Assembly (NCBI GenBank): GCA_963708865.1 | Contig: CAVPUC010000007.1 | Coordinates: 1 to 64,000, forward strand | Direction of reading: 5' to 3' | Source: DAIDKA01 sp963708865 | GTDB taxonomy: Bacteria > Pseudomonadota > Gammaproteobacteria > Steroidobacterales > Steroidobacteraceae | Length of the DNA: 64,000 nucleotides | In this document: piece by piece, positions 41,249 through 50,663 of the stretch | Layout: the number at the start of each line of letters is the position of its first letter | Position numbering within the stretch: the first letter of the stretch is position 1 | Notes under the pieces: model-generated | The model's database searches: none | Told to the model about the DNA's origin: nothing | The model's input: the letters and a program-made list of their open reading frames with translations, nothing else | Translations under genes and position numbers: made by a program

Positions 41249-42100
41249 TCAGTCGAGCGCCAGGAGCGCGTCGGGAACTCCCAGCGTGGCAAGCTTCGCC
41301 GCCACGGCGTCGAAGTCGGCGACACTGCTCACCGGACCCAGCCGCACCCGAAACAGATGATGTCCGGGCGCCGGCGCGATGACCACTGCGCTCGCAAGGC
41401 CCGCCTGCTGCAGACGCCGTTGCAGGCCTTGCGCATTCGCGGGCACCGCGAACGCACCGGCCTGCACATACAGCGTCGGCGGCGGGGTTTCGCTGCTGCG
41501 TGTCAGCGCCTGACTCTGCGGATCATTCGGGGTGACGACGCGTACCTCCACCATGGCGGTCCCGGCGCGCAGCATGTCGAGCTTCGCCGCGGCGGTGTAC
41601 GACAGGTCGATGAGGCGGTTGGCGACAAAGGGGCCGCGATCGTTGATGCGCACGACCACCGATCGACCATTGACCAGATTGGTGACGCGCGCATAGCAGG
41701 GAATGGGCAGCGTCTTATGCGCCGCGGTCATGGCGTACATGTCGTACGGTTCGCCCATCGAGGTGCTGATGCCATGGAAGCCCGGCCCGTACCAGGAGGC
41801 GACGCCGCGCTCGACATAGCCTTCCGGGCTCGCCAGGAGTGCATAACGCCGACCGAGCACATTGTAGAAGGGCGGATTGCCGAGGCGGCTGCGCGCCTCG
41901 ATGCGCGGTACGGCATCCGGAATGGCCGCGATCCCCGCCTCATTCGGCGCTGCCGGCACCGCTGCCGGCGCCACCGGCGTGGCCTGCGGCGGGCTGCCGC
42001 CGGGACCATGGCCGGCGACCAGGGCGCACCCCGCGCACAGCACCAGCACGCACCCGGCGAGGAGCCGCGCGGGAATGCGTTGCAGCGAGCGGGCGATCAC
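41249..42100 (-). CDS. rlpA: RlpA septal-ring lytic transglycosylase lipoprotein
   Basis: 283 residues. Lipoprotein signal with Cys at about 25 (LVLCAGC). The double-psi beta-barrel domain has GVASWYGPGFHGISTSMGEP, YAMTAAHKTLPIPCYARVTN, VVVRINDRGPFVANRLIDLS; a C-terminal SPOR domain starts at LYVQAGAFAVPANAQGLQRR. RlpA cleaves naked glycan strands at the septum. Overlaps mltB by 4 bp (ATGA). Confidence 0.92.
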   Translation of the reverse strand: MIARSLQRIPARLLAGCVLVLCAGCALVAGHGPGGSPPQATPVAPAAVPAAPNEAGIAAIPDAVPRIEARSRLGNPPFYNVLGRRYALLASPEGYVERGVASWYGPGFHGISTSMGEPYDMYAMTAAHKTLPIPCYARVTNLVNGRSVVVRINDRGPFVANRLIDLSYTAAAKLDMLRAGTAMVEVRVVTPNDPQSQALTRSSETPPPTLYVQAGAFAVPANAQGLQRRLQQAGLASAVVIAPAPGHHLFRVRLGPVSSVADFDAVAAKLATLGVPDALLALD

Positions 42101-43100
42101 GGCATCCCTGCGGCGATGGCGTGCGCCAGATCATCCACCGCCATGGCGTAGCGCGCACTGTGGTTGTAGCGGCTGATCACGTAGAAATTATTGAAACCGA
42201 CACGAAACGCCGGGCCGGTGGCCTGCTCCGCCGCGATCAGCACCGCCGGGGTGTCGCCGGGGAGGTCGCTGTGGGTGAGTGATGCCGATGGCCTTGAGAC
42301 TGTCGAGCGTCGCGGTGAGATTGAGCATGCGCGGGGCCACCGGCACCGCTGCGCCGTCGGCCAGCTGCGCCTCCGCCAGCACCGGCGCATCGGTCTGCCA
42401 GCCGTTTTGCTTGAGCAGGTTGGCGATGCTGGCAAAAATATCCCGCCAGTCGCTCCACAGGTCGATGCGGCGATTGGCGTCCGCATCCACCCCGTAGCGC
42501 CGATAGCTTGAGGGCATGAACTGCGGTGCGCCCATGGCGCCCGTGTACGAGCCCTTGACGCGCAGCGGATTTAAGTGCGCCTCGCTCGCCAGCAGCAGGA
42601 ACTGCAGCAGTTCGGCGCGGAAGAAATCGGCGCGCGGCGGATAGTCGAACCCCAGGGTCGCCAGCGAGTCGAGCACGCGCTCCTTGCCGGTGATGCGCCC
42701 GTAGGCGGTTTCACAGCCCAGGATCGCGACCAGGTACTGCGGCGCGACGCCGCTGCTGCGCGCGACGCTTTCCAGATCCTGCCGGTGCGCCAGCCAGAAC
42801 CTCACCCCAGTCGGCGATGCGCTGGTCGGTCACGAAGTTCGCGCGGTACTGCCACCAGGGCAGCACGGTTTCGGCGGGACGGGAGATCTTGTCGATGACG
42901 CCGGGGTTGGGGCGGGCGTGACGCAGGATGCGGGTGACCCGGGCGCGCGTGAGCGGCGGCTGCTCCGCGGCGCTGGCAATGAAGCTTTGGATCTCCGGGC
43001 GCGACAGATCAAAGCCTTGGCTGCCGGCGCGCGCCGATGCGGCGCATAAGAGCCCGGCGCACAGCAGTGCCGTGCCGGGTAGCCAGGTTTGCGGGCGCAT
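42097..43100 (-). pseudogene. mltB: Membrane-bound lytic transglycosylase B, frameshifted
   Basis: Three frames join to a about 334-residue MltB: signal peptide and FDLSRPEIQSFIASAAEQPP, RILRHARPNPGVIDKISRPA; then VRFWLAHRQDLESVARSSGV, ILGCETAYGRITGKERVLDS (catalytic Glu) and SYTGAMGAPQFMPSSYRRYG; then LTHSDLPGDTPAVLIAAEQA and VGFNNFYVISRYNHSARYAM. Breaks are near 42798 (a GGGG run: GGGGTGAGG) and near 42285. The enzyme makes anhydro-muropeptides. Conserved in order rodA-mltB-rlpA; breaks look like sequence errors. Confidence 0.82.
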
Positions 43101-43108
43101 GCGGCCCA

Positions 43109-44248
43109 CTATGACCCGACCAGTTTCCGGTGCGAGTACATCGACATCAGAATACCGAAGCCGGCCAGCAGGGTCACCATCGAGGTGCCGCCATAGCTGA
43201 TCAGCGGCAAGGGCACGCCGACCACCGGCAGCAGCCCGCTCACCATGCCGGCGTTGATGAAGACATAGACAAAGAACGTGAGCGCGAGGCTCCCGGCCAG
43301 CAGTCGCGCATAGGTGTCCTGGGTCTGCGTCGAGAGGTACACGGCGCGGCCCACGACGAAGGCATACAGCAGCAGCAGGCCGAAGAGCCCGAGCATGCCG
43401 AACTCCTCGCCGATCACCGCGAAGATGAAATCCGTGGAGCTTTCCGGCAGGTAGTCCAATTGTGCCTGGCTGCCATTCATCCAGCCCTTGCCGAACACAC
43501 CGCCCGAACCGATGGCGATCTGCGACTGGATGATGTGGTAGCCGGCGCCCTGCGGATCGATCTGGGGATTGATGAAGGTGAGGATGCGATTGCGCTGGTA
43601 GTCATGCATGTGGTGCCAGCCCACCCAGCCGCCGGCCGCGGCCAGGGCGACCAGGCCGAGCACGACACTCGACTGCAGCCCCGCCATCATGACCACGAGC
43701 GCCCCGGAGATCGCAATCAGCGCCCCGGTGCCCAGATCCGGCTGCATCACCACCAGTCCCGCGGGGACCAGGATCAACACCGCGAGCACCACGAGCGACA
43801 TCGGGCTGGGGGGCAGCGGCCGCTCGTGCAGGTACCACGCGCACATCATCGGCACCGCGAGCTTCATGATTTCCGAGGGCTGAAAGCGCAGCAGTCCCAG
43901 ATCAAGCCAGCGCTGCGCACCCTTGCCGATGGCGCCCATGCCGGCGACGATGAGCAGCAGGAAGACGCCGAGCACAAACAGCCACGGCGACAGGCGCCGC
44001 AGGAAATTGGGATTGACCTGGGCGAGCAGCAGCATCGCCGCCGTGCCCATGCCGAGGTGGCCCACCTGACGGATGACCATGCCCAGGCTCTGGCCCGAGG
44101 CGCTGTAGAGCACCACCAGGCCATAGGCCGCGATCAGTCCCAGGCCCACCAGCAGCGGACCATCGAGCTTCAGCGCCAGCAGCATGCGCGCGGCGCCGGT
44201 GACGGCACGGCGGGCGCTTGGGCCCTCGGTGATTTCCTCGCGGATCAT
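43109..44248 (-). CDS. rodA: Peptidoglycan polymerase RodA (SEDS family)
   Basis: 379 residues from ATG 44248 with ten membrane segments. SEDS landmarks: GLVVLYSASGQSLGMVIRQV, KGAQRWLDLGLLRFQPSEIM, KLAVPMMCAWYL, QPDLGTGALIAISGALVVMM, LPESSTDFIFAVIGEEFGML and GVPLPLISYGGTSMVTLLAG. It polymerises lipid II with PBP2. The start overlaps the mrdA stop (ATGA). Confidence 0.95.
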   Translation of the reverse strand: MIREEITEGPSARRAVTGAARMLLALKLDGPLLVGLGLIAAYGLVVLYSASGQSLGMVIRQVGHLGMGTAAMLLLAQVNPNFLRRLSPWLFVLGVFLLLIVAGMGAIGKGAQRWLDLGLLRFQPSEIMKLAVPMMCAWYLHERPLPPSPMSLVVLAVLILVPAGLVVMQPDLGTGALIAISGALVVMMAGLQSSVVLGLVALAAAGGWVGWHHMHDYQRNRILTFINPQIDPQGAGYHIIQSQIAIGSGGVFGKGWMNGSQAQLDYLPESSTDFIFAVIGEEFGMLGLFGLLLLYAFVVGRAVYLSTQTQDTYARLLAGSLALTFFVYVFINAGMVSGLLPVVGVPLPLISYGGTSMVTLLAGFGILMSMYSHRKLVGS

Positions 44249-46214
44249 GGCAGCTGCTCGGCGGTGTCGCGGCTCGGGGGCGAGTCGGACTGCAACAGTG
44301 CCATCGCCGCCGGGGAGGGTGCGAACGCGGGCTTCAACTTGCCATCCTCGCCCAGCAGGTAGGCATCGAGCACCGCGCGCGCAATGGGCGCCGAGGTGCT
44401 CGAGCCGAAGCCGGCATTTTCCGCCAGCACGGCAATGGCAATGCGGGGCTGCTCGGCCGGCGCGAACGCCACGAACCAGGCGTGATCGCGCAGGTTCTCG
44501 GCCACCGTCTTGGCGTTGTACTTGGCGTTCTGCGCGACGGTGTAGACCTGCGCCGTTCCCGTCTTGCCGGCGGCGCTGTACGCCACCTTGGCGAAGGCGA
44601 CGTGACCGGTGCCGTAGGTCATGGTGCCCATCATGGCCTTGATCACGGTGGTCCAGTCCTGCTGCGCGATGCCCGCTACGGCTTCTCCTCGACCGGCGCA
44701 ATCGCCGTGACACGCCCGTCGGGACTGCGCGTGGCGGTGACCAGGCGCGGGCGGAAACTGCGGCCGCGTTCGCCGATGACTCCGACGATGTGCGCCAGCT
44801 GCAGCGGCGTCACGAGCAGGTAGCCCTGGCCCACGCCCAGGTTCACCGTCTCACCGGGAAACCAGACCTGGTCGGCCGGTTGTTTGAAGGCGGTGCGCTT
44901 CCAGGCGGGTGAGGGCAGGAGGCCGGGTTTCTCGCCGCTGATGTCGATGCCGGTGAGCCGGCCGTAACCAAAGGGCGCAAGCCCCGCATCGAGCTTGTCG
45001 ATGCCCATCTCGTGGGCGAGTTTGTAGAAGTACACGTCGGAGGATTTGGCGATGGCGACGGTGAGGTCGAGCATCCCGCGGGGCTCGTCCTTGTCCGCGC
45101 GATAGACATGGGTGCTGTGGGGCAGCTGGAAGGTACCCGTGCAGAGCACCTTCTGATCGGCGGTGATGCTGTGATCGGTCAGGGCCACCAGGCCAATGGC
45201 CGGCTTGATGGTCGAGCCCGAAGGATAGGTGCCGCGCAGGGCGCGATTGAGCAGCGGCTTGTCCTCGTCGTTGGACAGCGCGGCATATTCGGCGCGCGTA
45301 ATGCCGCGCGAGAACTGCGTGGGATCAAAGCCGGGCTTGCTGACCAGGGCGATGACATCGCCGGTGCTGGGATCGAGCGCCACCACCGCGCCACGGTGCG
45401 TCCCGAGCGCCTCTTCGGCCACGCGCTGGACCTTCAGGTCCAGGCCCAGCACCAGATTGTCGCCGGCGATCGGCAACTGCTTGCGCAATTGCAGCGCGAC
45501 ACTGCCGCTGCCGATCTTCTCCACCGAGCGGCCTTCGGCATTGACCAGGATCTGGCGAAAGCCGTTGGTGCCGTGCAGCTGCTTCTCGTAGGCGCCTTCC
45601 ACGCCGAGCTTGCCGATCACCGATGTGCCGGCATACGCGGCGGTGTCCACGTGCTGCAGGTCCGTTTCACTGAGGGCGCTGACGTAGCCCAGGGCGTGCA
45701 CGGCGAGCGCGCCATTGGGATACCAGCGGGTCTCGCGCGATTTGATGTCCACGCCCGGAAAGTCGAAACGATGCACCGCGAAGCGGCCCACATCTTCATC
45801 GGTCATGCGCAGCCGAATGGGCACACTGTCGAAGCTGCGGCGCGAGAGGATGGTACGGCGGATGTCCGGCAGCTCCTCGGGCCGCAAGAGACCGATCTGG
45901 ACCAGGCCCTTCAAGGTGCCGTTCAGGTCGGGCACTTCCTCGCGCACCAGCTCCAGCTGGTAGCCGGGCTGTCCGCCGGCCAGGGTTTCCCCATTGCGGT
46001 CGAGCAGCAGGCCGCGCGCCGCCGGGATCGGCTCCAGGCGCACGCGGTTGAACTGCGACTGCTGCGAGTAATAGTTGTAGCGCGTCACCTGCAGCAGCAC
46101 CAGGCGGCCGGCAAGCACCAGCAGCAGCACCGCGCCGATGGCGCTGGCCACGAGCGCGCGCTGGTCGAAGAGGCGCTGCTCCTTCCAGTGGTCCTTGATG
46201 CGTACGCCTTGCAT
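44245..46214 (-). pseudogene. mrdA: Penicillin-binding protein 2, frameshifted near 44686
   Basis: The N-terminal 512 codons read normally: one membrane segment, RLVLLQVTRYNYYSQQSQFN, the pedestal domain, the active Ser in SGSTIKPAIGLVAL, SSDVYFYKLAHEMG, and YLLVTPLQLAHIVGVIGERG. After PVEEKP the frame stops, while the natural continuation VAGIAQQDWTTVIKAMMGTM, SAAGKTGTAQ (KTG box) and FVAFAPAEQPRIAIAVLAEN is in another frame to a TGA at 44245. One missing base near 44686 explains it. PBP2 is essential for rod shape in most rods, so a sequence error is likely. Confidence 0.88.
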
Positions 46215-46228
46215 GAGTCGCCTCCCTT

Positions 46229-46709
46229 TCAGCGTGCGCCGCGTACGCGATCCAGGACCGCGACCACGAGCGGCCAGATCAGGGCGCCGGTCACCGTGTG
46301 GATCCAGCGCAGCGCGCTGGTGTTGGGATGTCCGGTCCAGCCATCGATGGCGAACAGGATGAACTCATAGGCCACAAGCGCGCCCAGCATGATCAGGGCC
46401 TGCTGGAACGCCGGCTTTCAGGCGGATCTTCTGGTGCTCGCGCACGGCCACGTAGGTGATGGCGCTGAGCGCCAGCGCGTTCTGGCCCAGCACCGCACCG
46501 TGAAAGACATCAAGAGCGAGCCCCGCCAAAAAGCCCAGCGCAATGCCGCCAAGGCGCGGGGCCGCGATCGACCAGTACATGACCGTGAGCACCAGGAAGG
46601 CCGGGCGCACGGCGGACAGCCAGGACGGCAGCGGCAGCACCGACAGCACCAGCGCCACGACCACGGTCAGCAGCAGCGCGCCCCGGGAATCGCGGTGACG
46701 GTCAATCAT
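46229..46709 (-). pseudogene. mreD: Rod shape-determining protein MreD, frameshifted
   Basis: The frame reads a normal MreD to about residue 98 (LLTVVVALVLSVLPLPSWLS, AVRPAFLVLTVMYWSIAAPR, DVFHGAVLGQNALALSAITY), then leaves frame at CTGAAAGCCG near 46413. With one A fewer the sequence continues LKPAFQQALIMLGALVAYEF, ILFAIDGWTGHPN, RWIHTVTGALIWPLVVAVLD to a TGA at 46229, total about 160 residues, normal for MreD. This is a homopolymer-type indel. MreD is an integral membrane partner of MreC. Confidence 0.85.
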
Positions 46710-47707
46710 CGGGGGCCTTGGCCGGTGGGCCCGGAACCCAGGCGCGGCAGTGCGGGCATCGGCAAGGGTTCAAGCGGCGGTGCCGGCTGGCGTTGCAGGG
46801 CGGCATTGCCGGCAGAGGAGGTGCCGTCCTTCAGGTGAGTGGGCGCGGCCGGATGGCTGTCCTCGAACCACACCAGCGTGACTTCGTGCAGCGCGTCCAG
46901 GTGCGCAAGCGGCGTCGCCAGGAACTGCGCCGACTGGGCCTTGTCGTGCCGATCCACCGCGATGCGCGCCACCGGATAGCCTTGCGGGAAGACCCCGCCA
47001 AGCCCCGAGGTCAAGAGCAGATCCCCCGCTTTGACATCCGCGTTGGCCGGCAGATACGGCAGGTCCAGCATGTTGTCGGTACCGCCGGTCCCGACCGCGA
47101 TGGTGTGCACCCCGGTGCGCTCCACTTCGACCGGGACGGCGTGTTCCGGGTCAGTCACCAGGATGACTTCCGCGCTCCACGGGCCGACGCGCGTGGTCTG
47201 GCCCAGCAGGCCATAGTTGTCCATGACCGCCTGACCCTTGAAGACCCCGTTGCGCGCGCCGCGGTTGATGAGCAGACGCTGACGCTCGCCCTGGCCCTTC
47301 AAGTCCGACTCGATGACTTCGGCTGCCAACCAGTGGTCAGCGACGGGCGGCAGCGCGCTGCGCAGGCCGCGCAGTTCGGCATTTTCGCGCGCGAGCGCCT
47401 CGAAGCGCATCACTTTCAGGGACAGCTCCCGATCGCGCGCCCGCAGCGCGGCGTTCTGGGCCTGCAGGGTCTCCCGCGCCGTGAGACTGTCCTGCGTCCA
47501 GCGCAGCGCCTGGCCGGGGGAGCTCACGGCAAGTTGCAGCGGATAGGCCGCGGCGCTTAGGTAGTAGCGGGCCTGGACCAGCCAGCCGCCGCGGCGGTCG
47601 AGCGCCATGAGTACGATCGCCAGGACGGCAAACACCGTGAAACTGAAACCGGGGGCGGTCCCTCGCCCTTGCGATGCCCGGTAGTTTCCTGCGCCGTAGC
47701 CAGCCAC
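46706..47707 (-). CDS. mreC: Rod shape-determining protein MreC
   Basis: 333 residues from GTG 47707. One membrane segment (FTVFAVLAIVLMALD), a coiled coil about 80-120 (LTARETLQAQNAALRARDRE) and the beta-domains with LLINRGARNGVFKGQAVMDN, VGPWSAEVILVTDPEHAVPV and LLLTSGLGGVFPQGYPVARI. The tail is Pro-rich. It links MreB with periplasmic wall synthases. Overlaps mreD by 4 bp. Confidence 0.94.
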   Translation of the reverse strand: MAGYGAGNYRASQGRGTAPGFSFTVFAVLAIVLMALDRRGGWLVQARYYLSAAAYPLQLAVSSPGQALRWTQDSLTARETLQAQNAALRARDRELSLKVMRFEALARENAELRGLRSALPPVADHWLAAEVIESDLKGQGERQRLLINRGARNGVFKGQAVMDNYGLLGQTTRVGPWSAEVILVTDPEHAVPVEVERTGVHTIAVGTGGTDNMLDLPYLPANADVKAGDLLLTSGLGGVFPQGYPVARIAVDRHDKAQSAQFLATPLAHLDALHEVTLVWFEDSHPAAPTHLKDGTSSAGNAALQRQPAPPLEPLPMPALPRLGSGPTGQGPR

Positions 47708-47733
47708 ACTCTTTAATTTACGGGGGTAAGGGG

Positions 47734-48777
47734 TTACTCGAGACCAAAATGTCCCGGACCCATCTCGTCCATGAGTTCGAGAATGCGTCCGCCGCCGCGC
47801 GCCACGCAGGTGAGCGGATCATCCGCGATCACCACGGGCAGCCCGGTCTCCTCGGTCAGCAGCTTGTCGATGTCGCGCAGCAGGGCGCCACCGCCGGTGA
47901 TCACGATGCCGCGCTCGGCGACATCCGCGCCGAGCTCCGGAGGAGTCTGTTCCAGCGCCTGTTTGACGGCACTGACGATGGCCTGCAGGGGCTCCTGCAG
48001 GGCCTCGAGGATTTCGTTGCTGTTGAGCGTGAAACTGCGCGGCACGCCCTCGGAGAGGTTGCGGCCCTTCACCGACAGTTCCCGCACCTGCTGGCCGGGG
48101 TAGGCCGAGCCGATCTCGATCTTGATGCGCTCGGCGGTCGCCTCGCCGATGAGGATGCCGTAGTTGCGGCGGACGTAATTCATGATGGCATCATCGAAAC
48201 GGTCGCCGCCGATGCGGGCGGAGTTGGCGTAGACGATACCGTTCAGGGACAGCACGGCCACTTCCGAGGTGCCGCCGCCGATGTCCAGCACCATGGAGCC
48301 GCGGGCCTCGTGCACCGGCAGCCCCGCACCCACCGCGGCGGCCATCGGCTCGCTGACGATGGCGACGTTGCGGGCGCCGGCGCCTTCGGCCGATTCACGG
48401 ATGGCGCGCCGCTCCACCTGGGTGGAGCCGAACGGCACGCACACCAGCACTCGCGGCGAGGGCTTGAGCATGCGGTTGCCATGGACCTTGTTGATGAAAT
48501 ACTGGAGCATCTTCTCCGTGTAGGTGAAGTCGGCGATGACGCCATCCTTCATGGGGCGCACGGCATTGATGTGACCCGGTGTGCGCCCGAGCATGCCCTT
48601 GGCCTCGGTGCCGACGGCGACAATGATCTTGCCACCGCGCGTGGGCTCGTCCTGGACGGCGACGACCGAGGGCTCGTTGAGCACAATGCCCTTGTCGCGC
48701 ACGTAGATCAGGGTGTTTGCAGTACCCAGATCGATCGACAGATCACTGGAAAAGTAACCGCGAATACGTTTGAACAT
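47734..48777 (-). CDS. mreB: Rod shape-determining actin homologue MreB
   Basis: 347 residues from ATG 48777 (MFKRIRGYFSSDLSIDLGTA). Actin-fold motifs: IDLGTANTLIYVRDKGIVLN, MVLDIGGGTSEVAVLSLNGI and GIVITGGGALLRDIDKLL. It forms membrane filaments that guide the elongasome. A longer frame upstream (to 48852) is not used. Head of mreB-mreC-mreD-mrdA-rodA; divergent from gatC. Confidence 0.96.
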   Translation of the reverse strand: MFKRIRGYFSSDLSIDLGTANTLIYVRDKGIVLNEPSVVAVQDEPTRGGKIIVAVGTEAKGMLGRTPGHINAVRPMKDGVIADFTYTEKMLQYFINKVHGNRMLKPSPRVLVCVPFGSTQVERRAIRESAEGAGARNVAIVSEPMAAAVGAGLPVHEARGSMVLDIGGGTSEVAVLSLNGIVYANSARIGGDRFDDAIMNYVRRNYGILIGEATAERIKIEIGSAYPGQQVRELSVKGRNLSEGVPRSFTLNSNEILEALQEPLQAIVSAVKQALEQTPPELGADVAERGIVITGGGALLRDIDKLLTEETGLPVVIADDPLTCVARGGGRILELMDEMGPGHFGLE

Positions 48778-48921
48778 GAAAAAAAACCGACGATTGAAGC
48801 AAGCGGGAGGAGCCTCCCAAAGTGGCGCGTACCATAGCAACCGATGGAACATTGAGCAAGGCGCGGTGTATCATCTCGCGCCCATTTTCCCGCAGTTTCG
48901 TGAACTCACACCAAGGTCGTC

Positions 48922-49206
48922 ATGAAGCCCGAACAGATCGCTTCGATCGCCCACCTGGCACGTCTGTCGATGGACGAGGCTGAGATCCCGCGCTACCAGG
49001 AGACTCTGGCGAGCATTCTGTCGTTTGTCGGCGACTTGGAGCGGGCGCAGACTCAGGATGTGAGTCCGATGGCCCACCCATTGCCGGGACTGGTACAACG
49101 CCTGCGGGCCGATGTCGTCACCGAGACCGATGCGCATGAGCTCTACCAGGCAAATGCCCCGCAGGTCGCCGCCTCCTTGTATCTGGTGCCGAAGGTCATC
49201 GAGTGA
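48922..49206 (+). CDS. gatC: Aspartyl/glutamyl-tRNA amidotransferase subunit C
   Basis: 94 residues: EQIASIAHLARLSMDEAEIP, LASILSFVGDLERAQTQDVS and PMAHPLPGL are the GatC pattern. The subunit wraps around GatA and stabilises the complex. Ends in GTGA overlapping the gatA start. The divergent 145-bp gap to mreB must hold both promoters. Confidence 0.95.
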   Translation: MKPEQIASIAHLARLSMDEAEIPRYQETLASILSFVGDLERAQTQDVSPMAHPLPGLVQRLRADVVTETDAHELYQANAPQVAASLYLVPKVIE

Positions 49207-50663
49207 CGCTGCATACCAAATCGCTGGCGCAGCTGGCGGCGGGCCTGCGCGCCAATGAGTTCTCGAGTGTGGAACTCACGCGCACGCTGCTGGCACGCAT
49301 TGAGGCGCATCAGCCACAACTGAACGCCCTGATTTCTGTGACGGCCACCTCAGCCATGCAGGCCGCGGCGGCCGCCGATGGCGTGCTGGCCCGCGGCGGG
49401 GGCGGGCCGTTGACCGGTATCCCACTGGTTCACAAGGATATCTTCTGCACGGAGGGGGTGCGGACCACCTGCGCCTCGCGCATGCTGGATAACTTCGTCG
49501 CCCCCTACGATGCGACGGTTGTGGCAAAGCTCAAGGCCGAAGGCATGGTGATGCTGGGCAAGGCCAACATGGATGAGTTCGCCATGGGGTCCTCGAATGA
49601 GACCAGCTACTTTGGTCCGGTGCGCAACCCCTGGAATCACAAGATGGTGCCGGGCGGCTCCTCGGGCGGCTCGGCGGCCGTGGTGGCGGCACGGCTGGCG
49701 CCCTTTGCCAGCGCCACCGACACCGGCGGTTCGATCCGCCAGCCCGCGGCGCTGTGCGGCATTACCGGTTTCAAGCCCACCTACGGACGGGTGTCGCGCT
49801 ACGGCATGATCGCCTTTGCGTCGAGCCTGGATCAGGGTGGCACCCTGACGGTCTCCGCCGAGGATGCGGCGCTGGTGCTGCGCGCCATGGCCGGGTTTGA
49901 TCCGCGCGATTCCACCAGCGTCGACCAGCCCGTGCCGGACTACGTGGCCGATCTGCATCAGCCGCTCGCGGGACTTAAGATCGGCTTGCTCAAGGAATTC
50001 TTCGAGAAGGGGCTGGACCCCGAGAACGAGCGCTGCGTCCGCGCGGCGCTCGCGGTGTATGAAAAGTTGGGTGCGCAGCTGGTCGAGGTGAGCCTGCCCA
50101 ACCTCGGGCTCTCCGTTCCGGCCTATTACGTCGTGGCACCCGCGGAGTGCTCCTCGAATCTCGCGCGCTTCGATGGCGTGCGCTTCGGCCATCGGGCCAA
50201 GGATCCGAAGGATCTCCTGGACCTCTACAAGCGCTCACGCGGCGAGGGCTTCGGCGCCGAGGTGAAGCGGCGCATCATGACCGGCACCTACGTGCTCTCC
50301 GCCGGTTACTACGATGCCTTCTACATCAAGGCACAGAAAGTGCGGCGCCTGATCGCCAACGAGTTCGCGCAGGCCTTCGGCGAGGTCGATGTGCTGATGG
50401 GACCGACGACGCCGACGGTTGCCTTTGAGCTCGGCTCAAAGACCGCCGATCCGATCACCATGTACCTGAACGACATCTACACCATCGGCGCGAACCTGGC
50501 GGGTCTGCCCGCCATGTCGATTCCGTGCGGCTTCGTGCGCAACCTGCCGCTCGGACTGCAGATCATCGGCCGGCACTTTGCCGAAGCGCGCCTGCTCAGC
50601 GCCGCCCACGCCTATCAGCGGGAAACCGACTGGCACACCCGCGTGCCGCCCGGCTATGAATAA
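49203..50663 (+). CDS. gatA: Aspartyl/glutamyl-tRNA amidotransferase subunit A
   Basis: 486 residues from GTG 49203. Amidase-signature family: catalytic Lys in IPLVHKDIFC, cis-Ser and nucleophile Ser in VPGGSSGGSAAVVAARLAPF and SATDTGGSIRQPAALCGITG. It releases ammonia from glutamine for transamidation of Glu-tRNA-Gln or Asp-tRNA-Asn. Its stop overlaps the gatB start by 8 bp. Confidence 0.96.
   Translation: MTLHTKSLAQLAAGLRANEFSSVELTRTLLARIEAHQPQLNALISVTATSAMQAAAAADGVLARGGGGPLTGIPLVHKDIFCTEGVRTTCASRMLDNFVAPYDATVVAKLKAEGMVMLGKANMDEFAMGSSNETSYFGPVRNPWNHKMVPGGSSGGSAAVVAARLAPFASATDTGGSIRQPAALCGITGFKPTYGRVSRYGMIAFASSLDQGGTLTVSAEDAALVLRAMAGFDPRDSTSVDQPVPDYVADLHQPLAGLKIGLLKEFFEKGLDPENERCVRAALAVYEKLGAQLVEVSLPNLGLSVPAYYVVAPAECSSNLARFDGVRFGHRAKDPKDLLDLYKRSRGEGFGAEVKRRIMTGTYVLSAGYYDAFYIKAQKVRRLIANEFAQAFGEVDVLMGPTTPTVAFELGSKTADPITMYLNDIYTIGANLAGLPAMSIPCGFVRNLPLGLQIIGRHFAEARLLSAAHAYQRETDWHTRVPPGYE

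Noticed and set aside
44676..44700. Programmed frameshift in mrdA
   Set aside because: No slippery heptamer or downstream structure seen, and similar single-base breaks occur in unrelated genes such as gatB and mreD. Sequence error is simpler.
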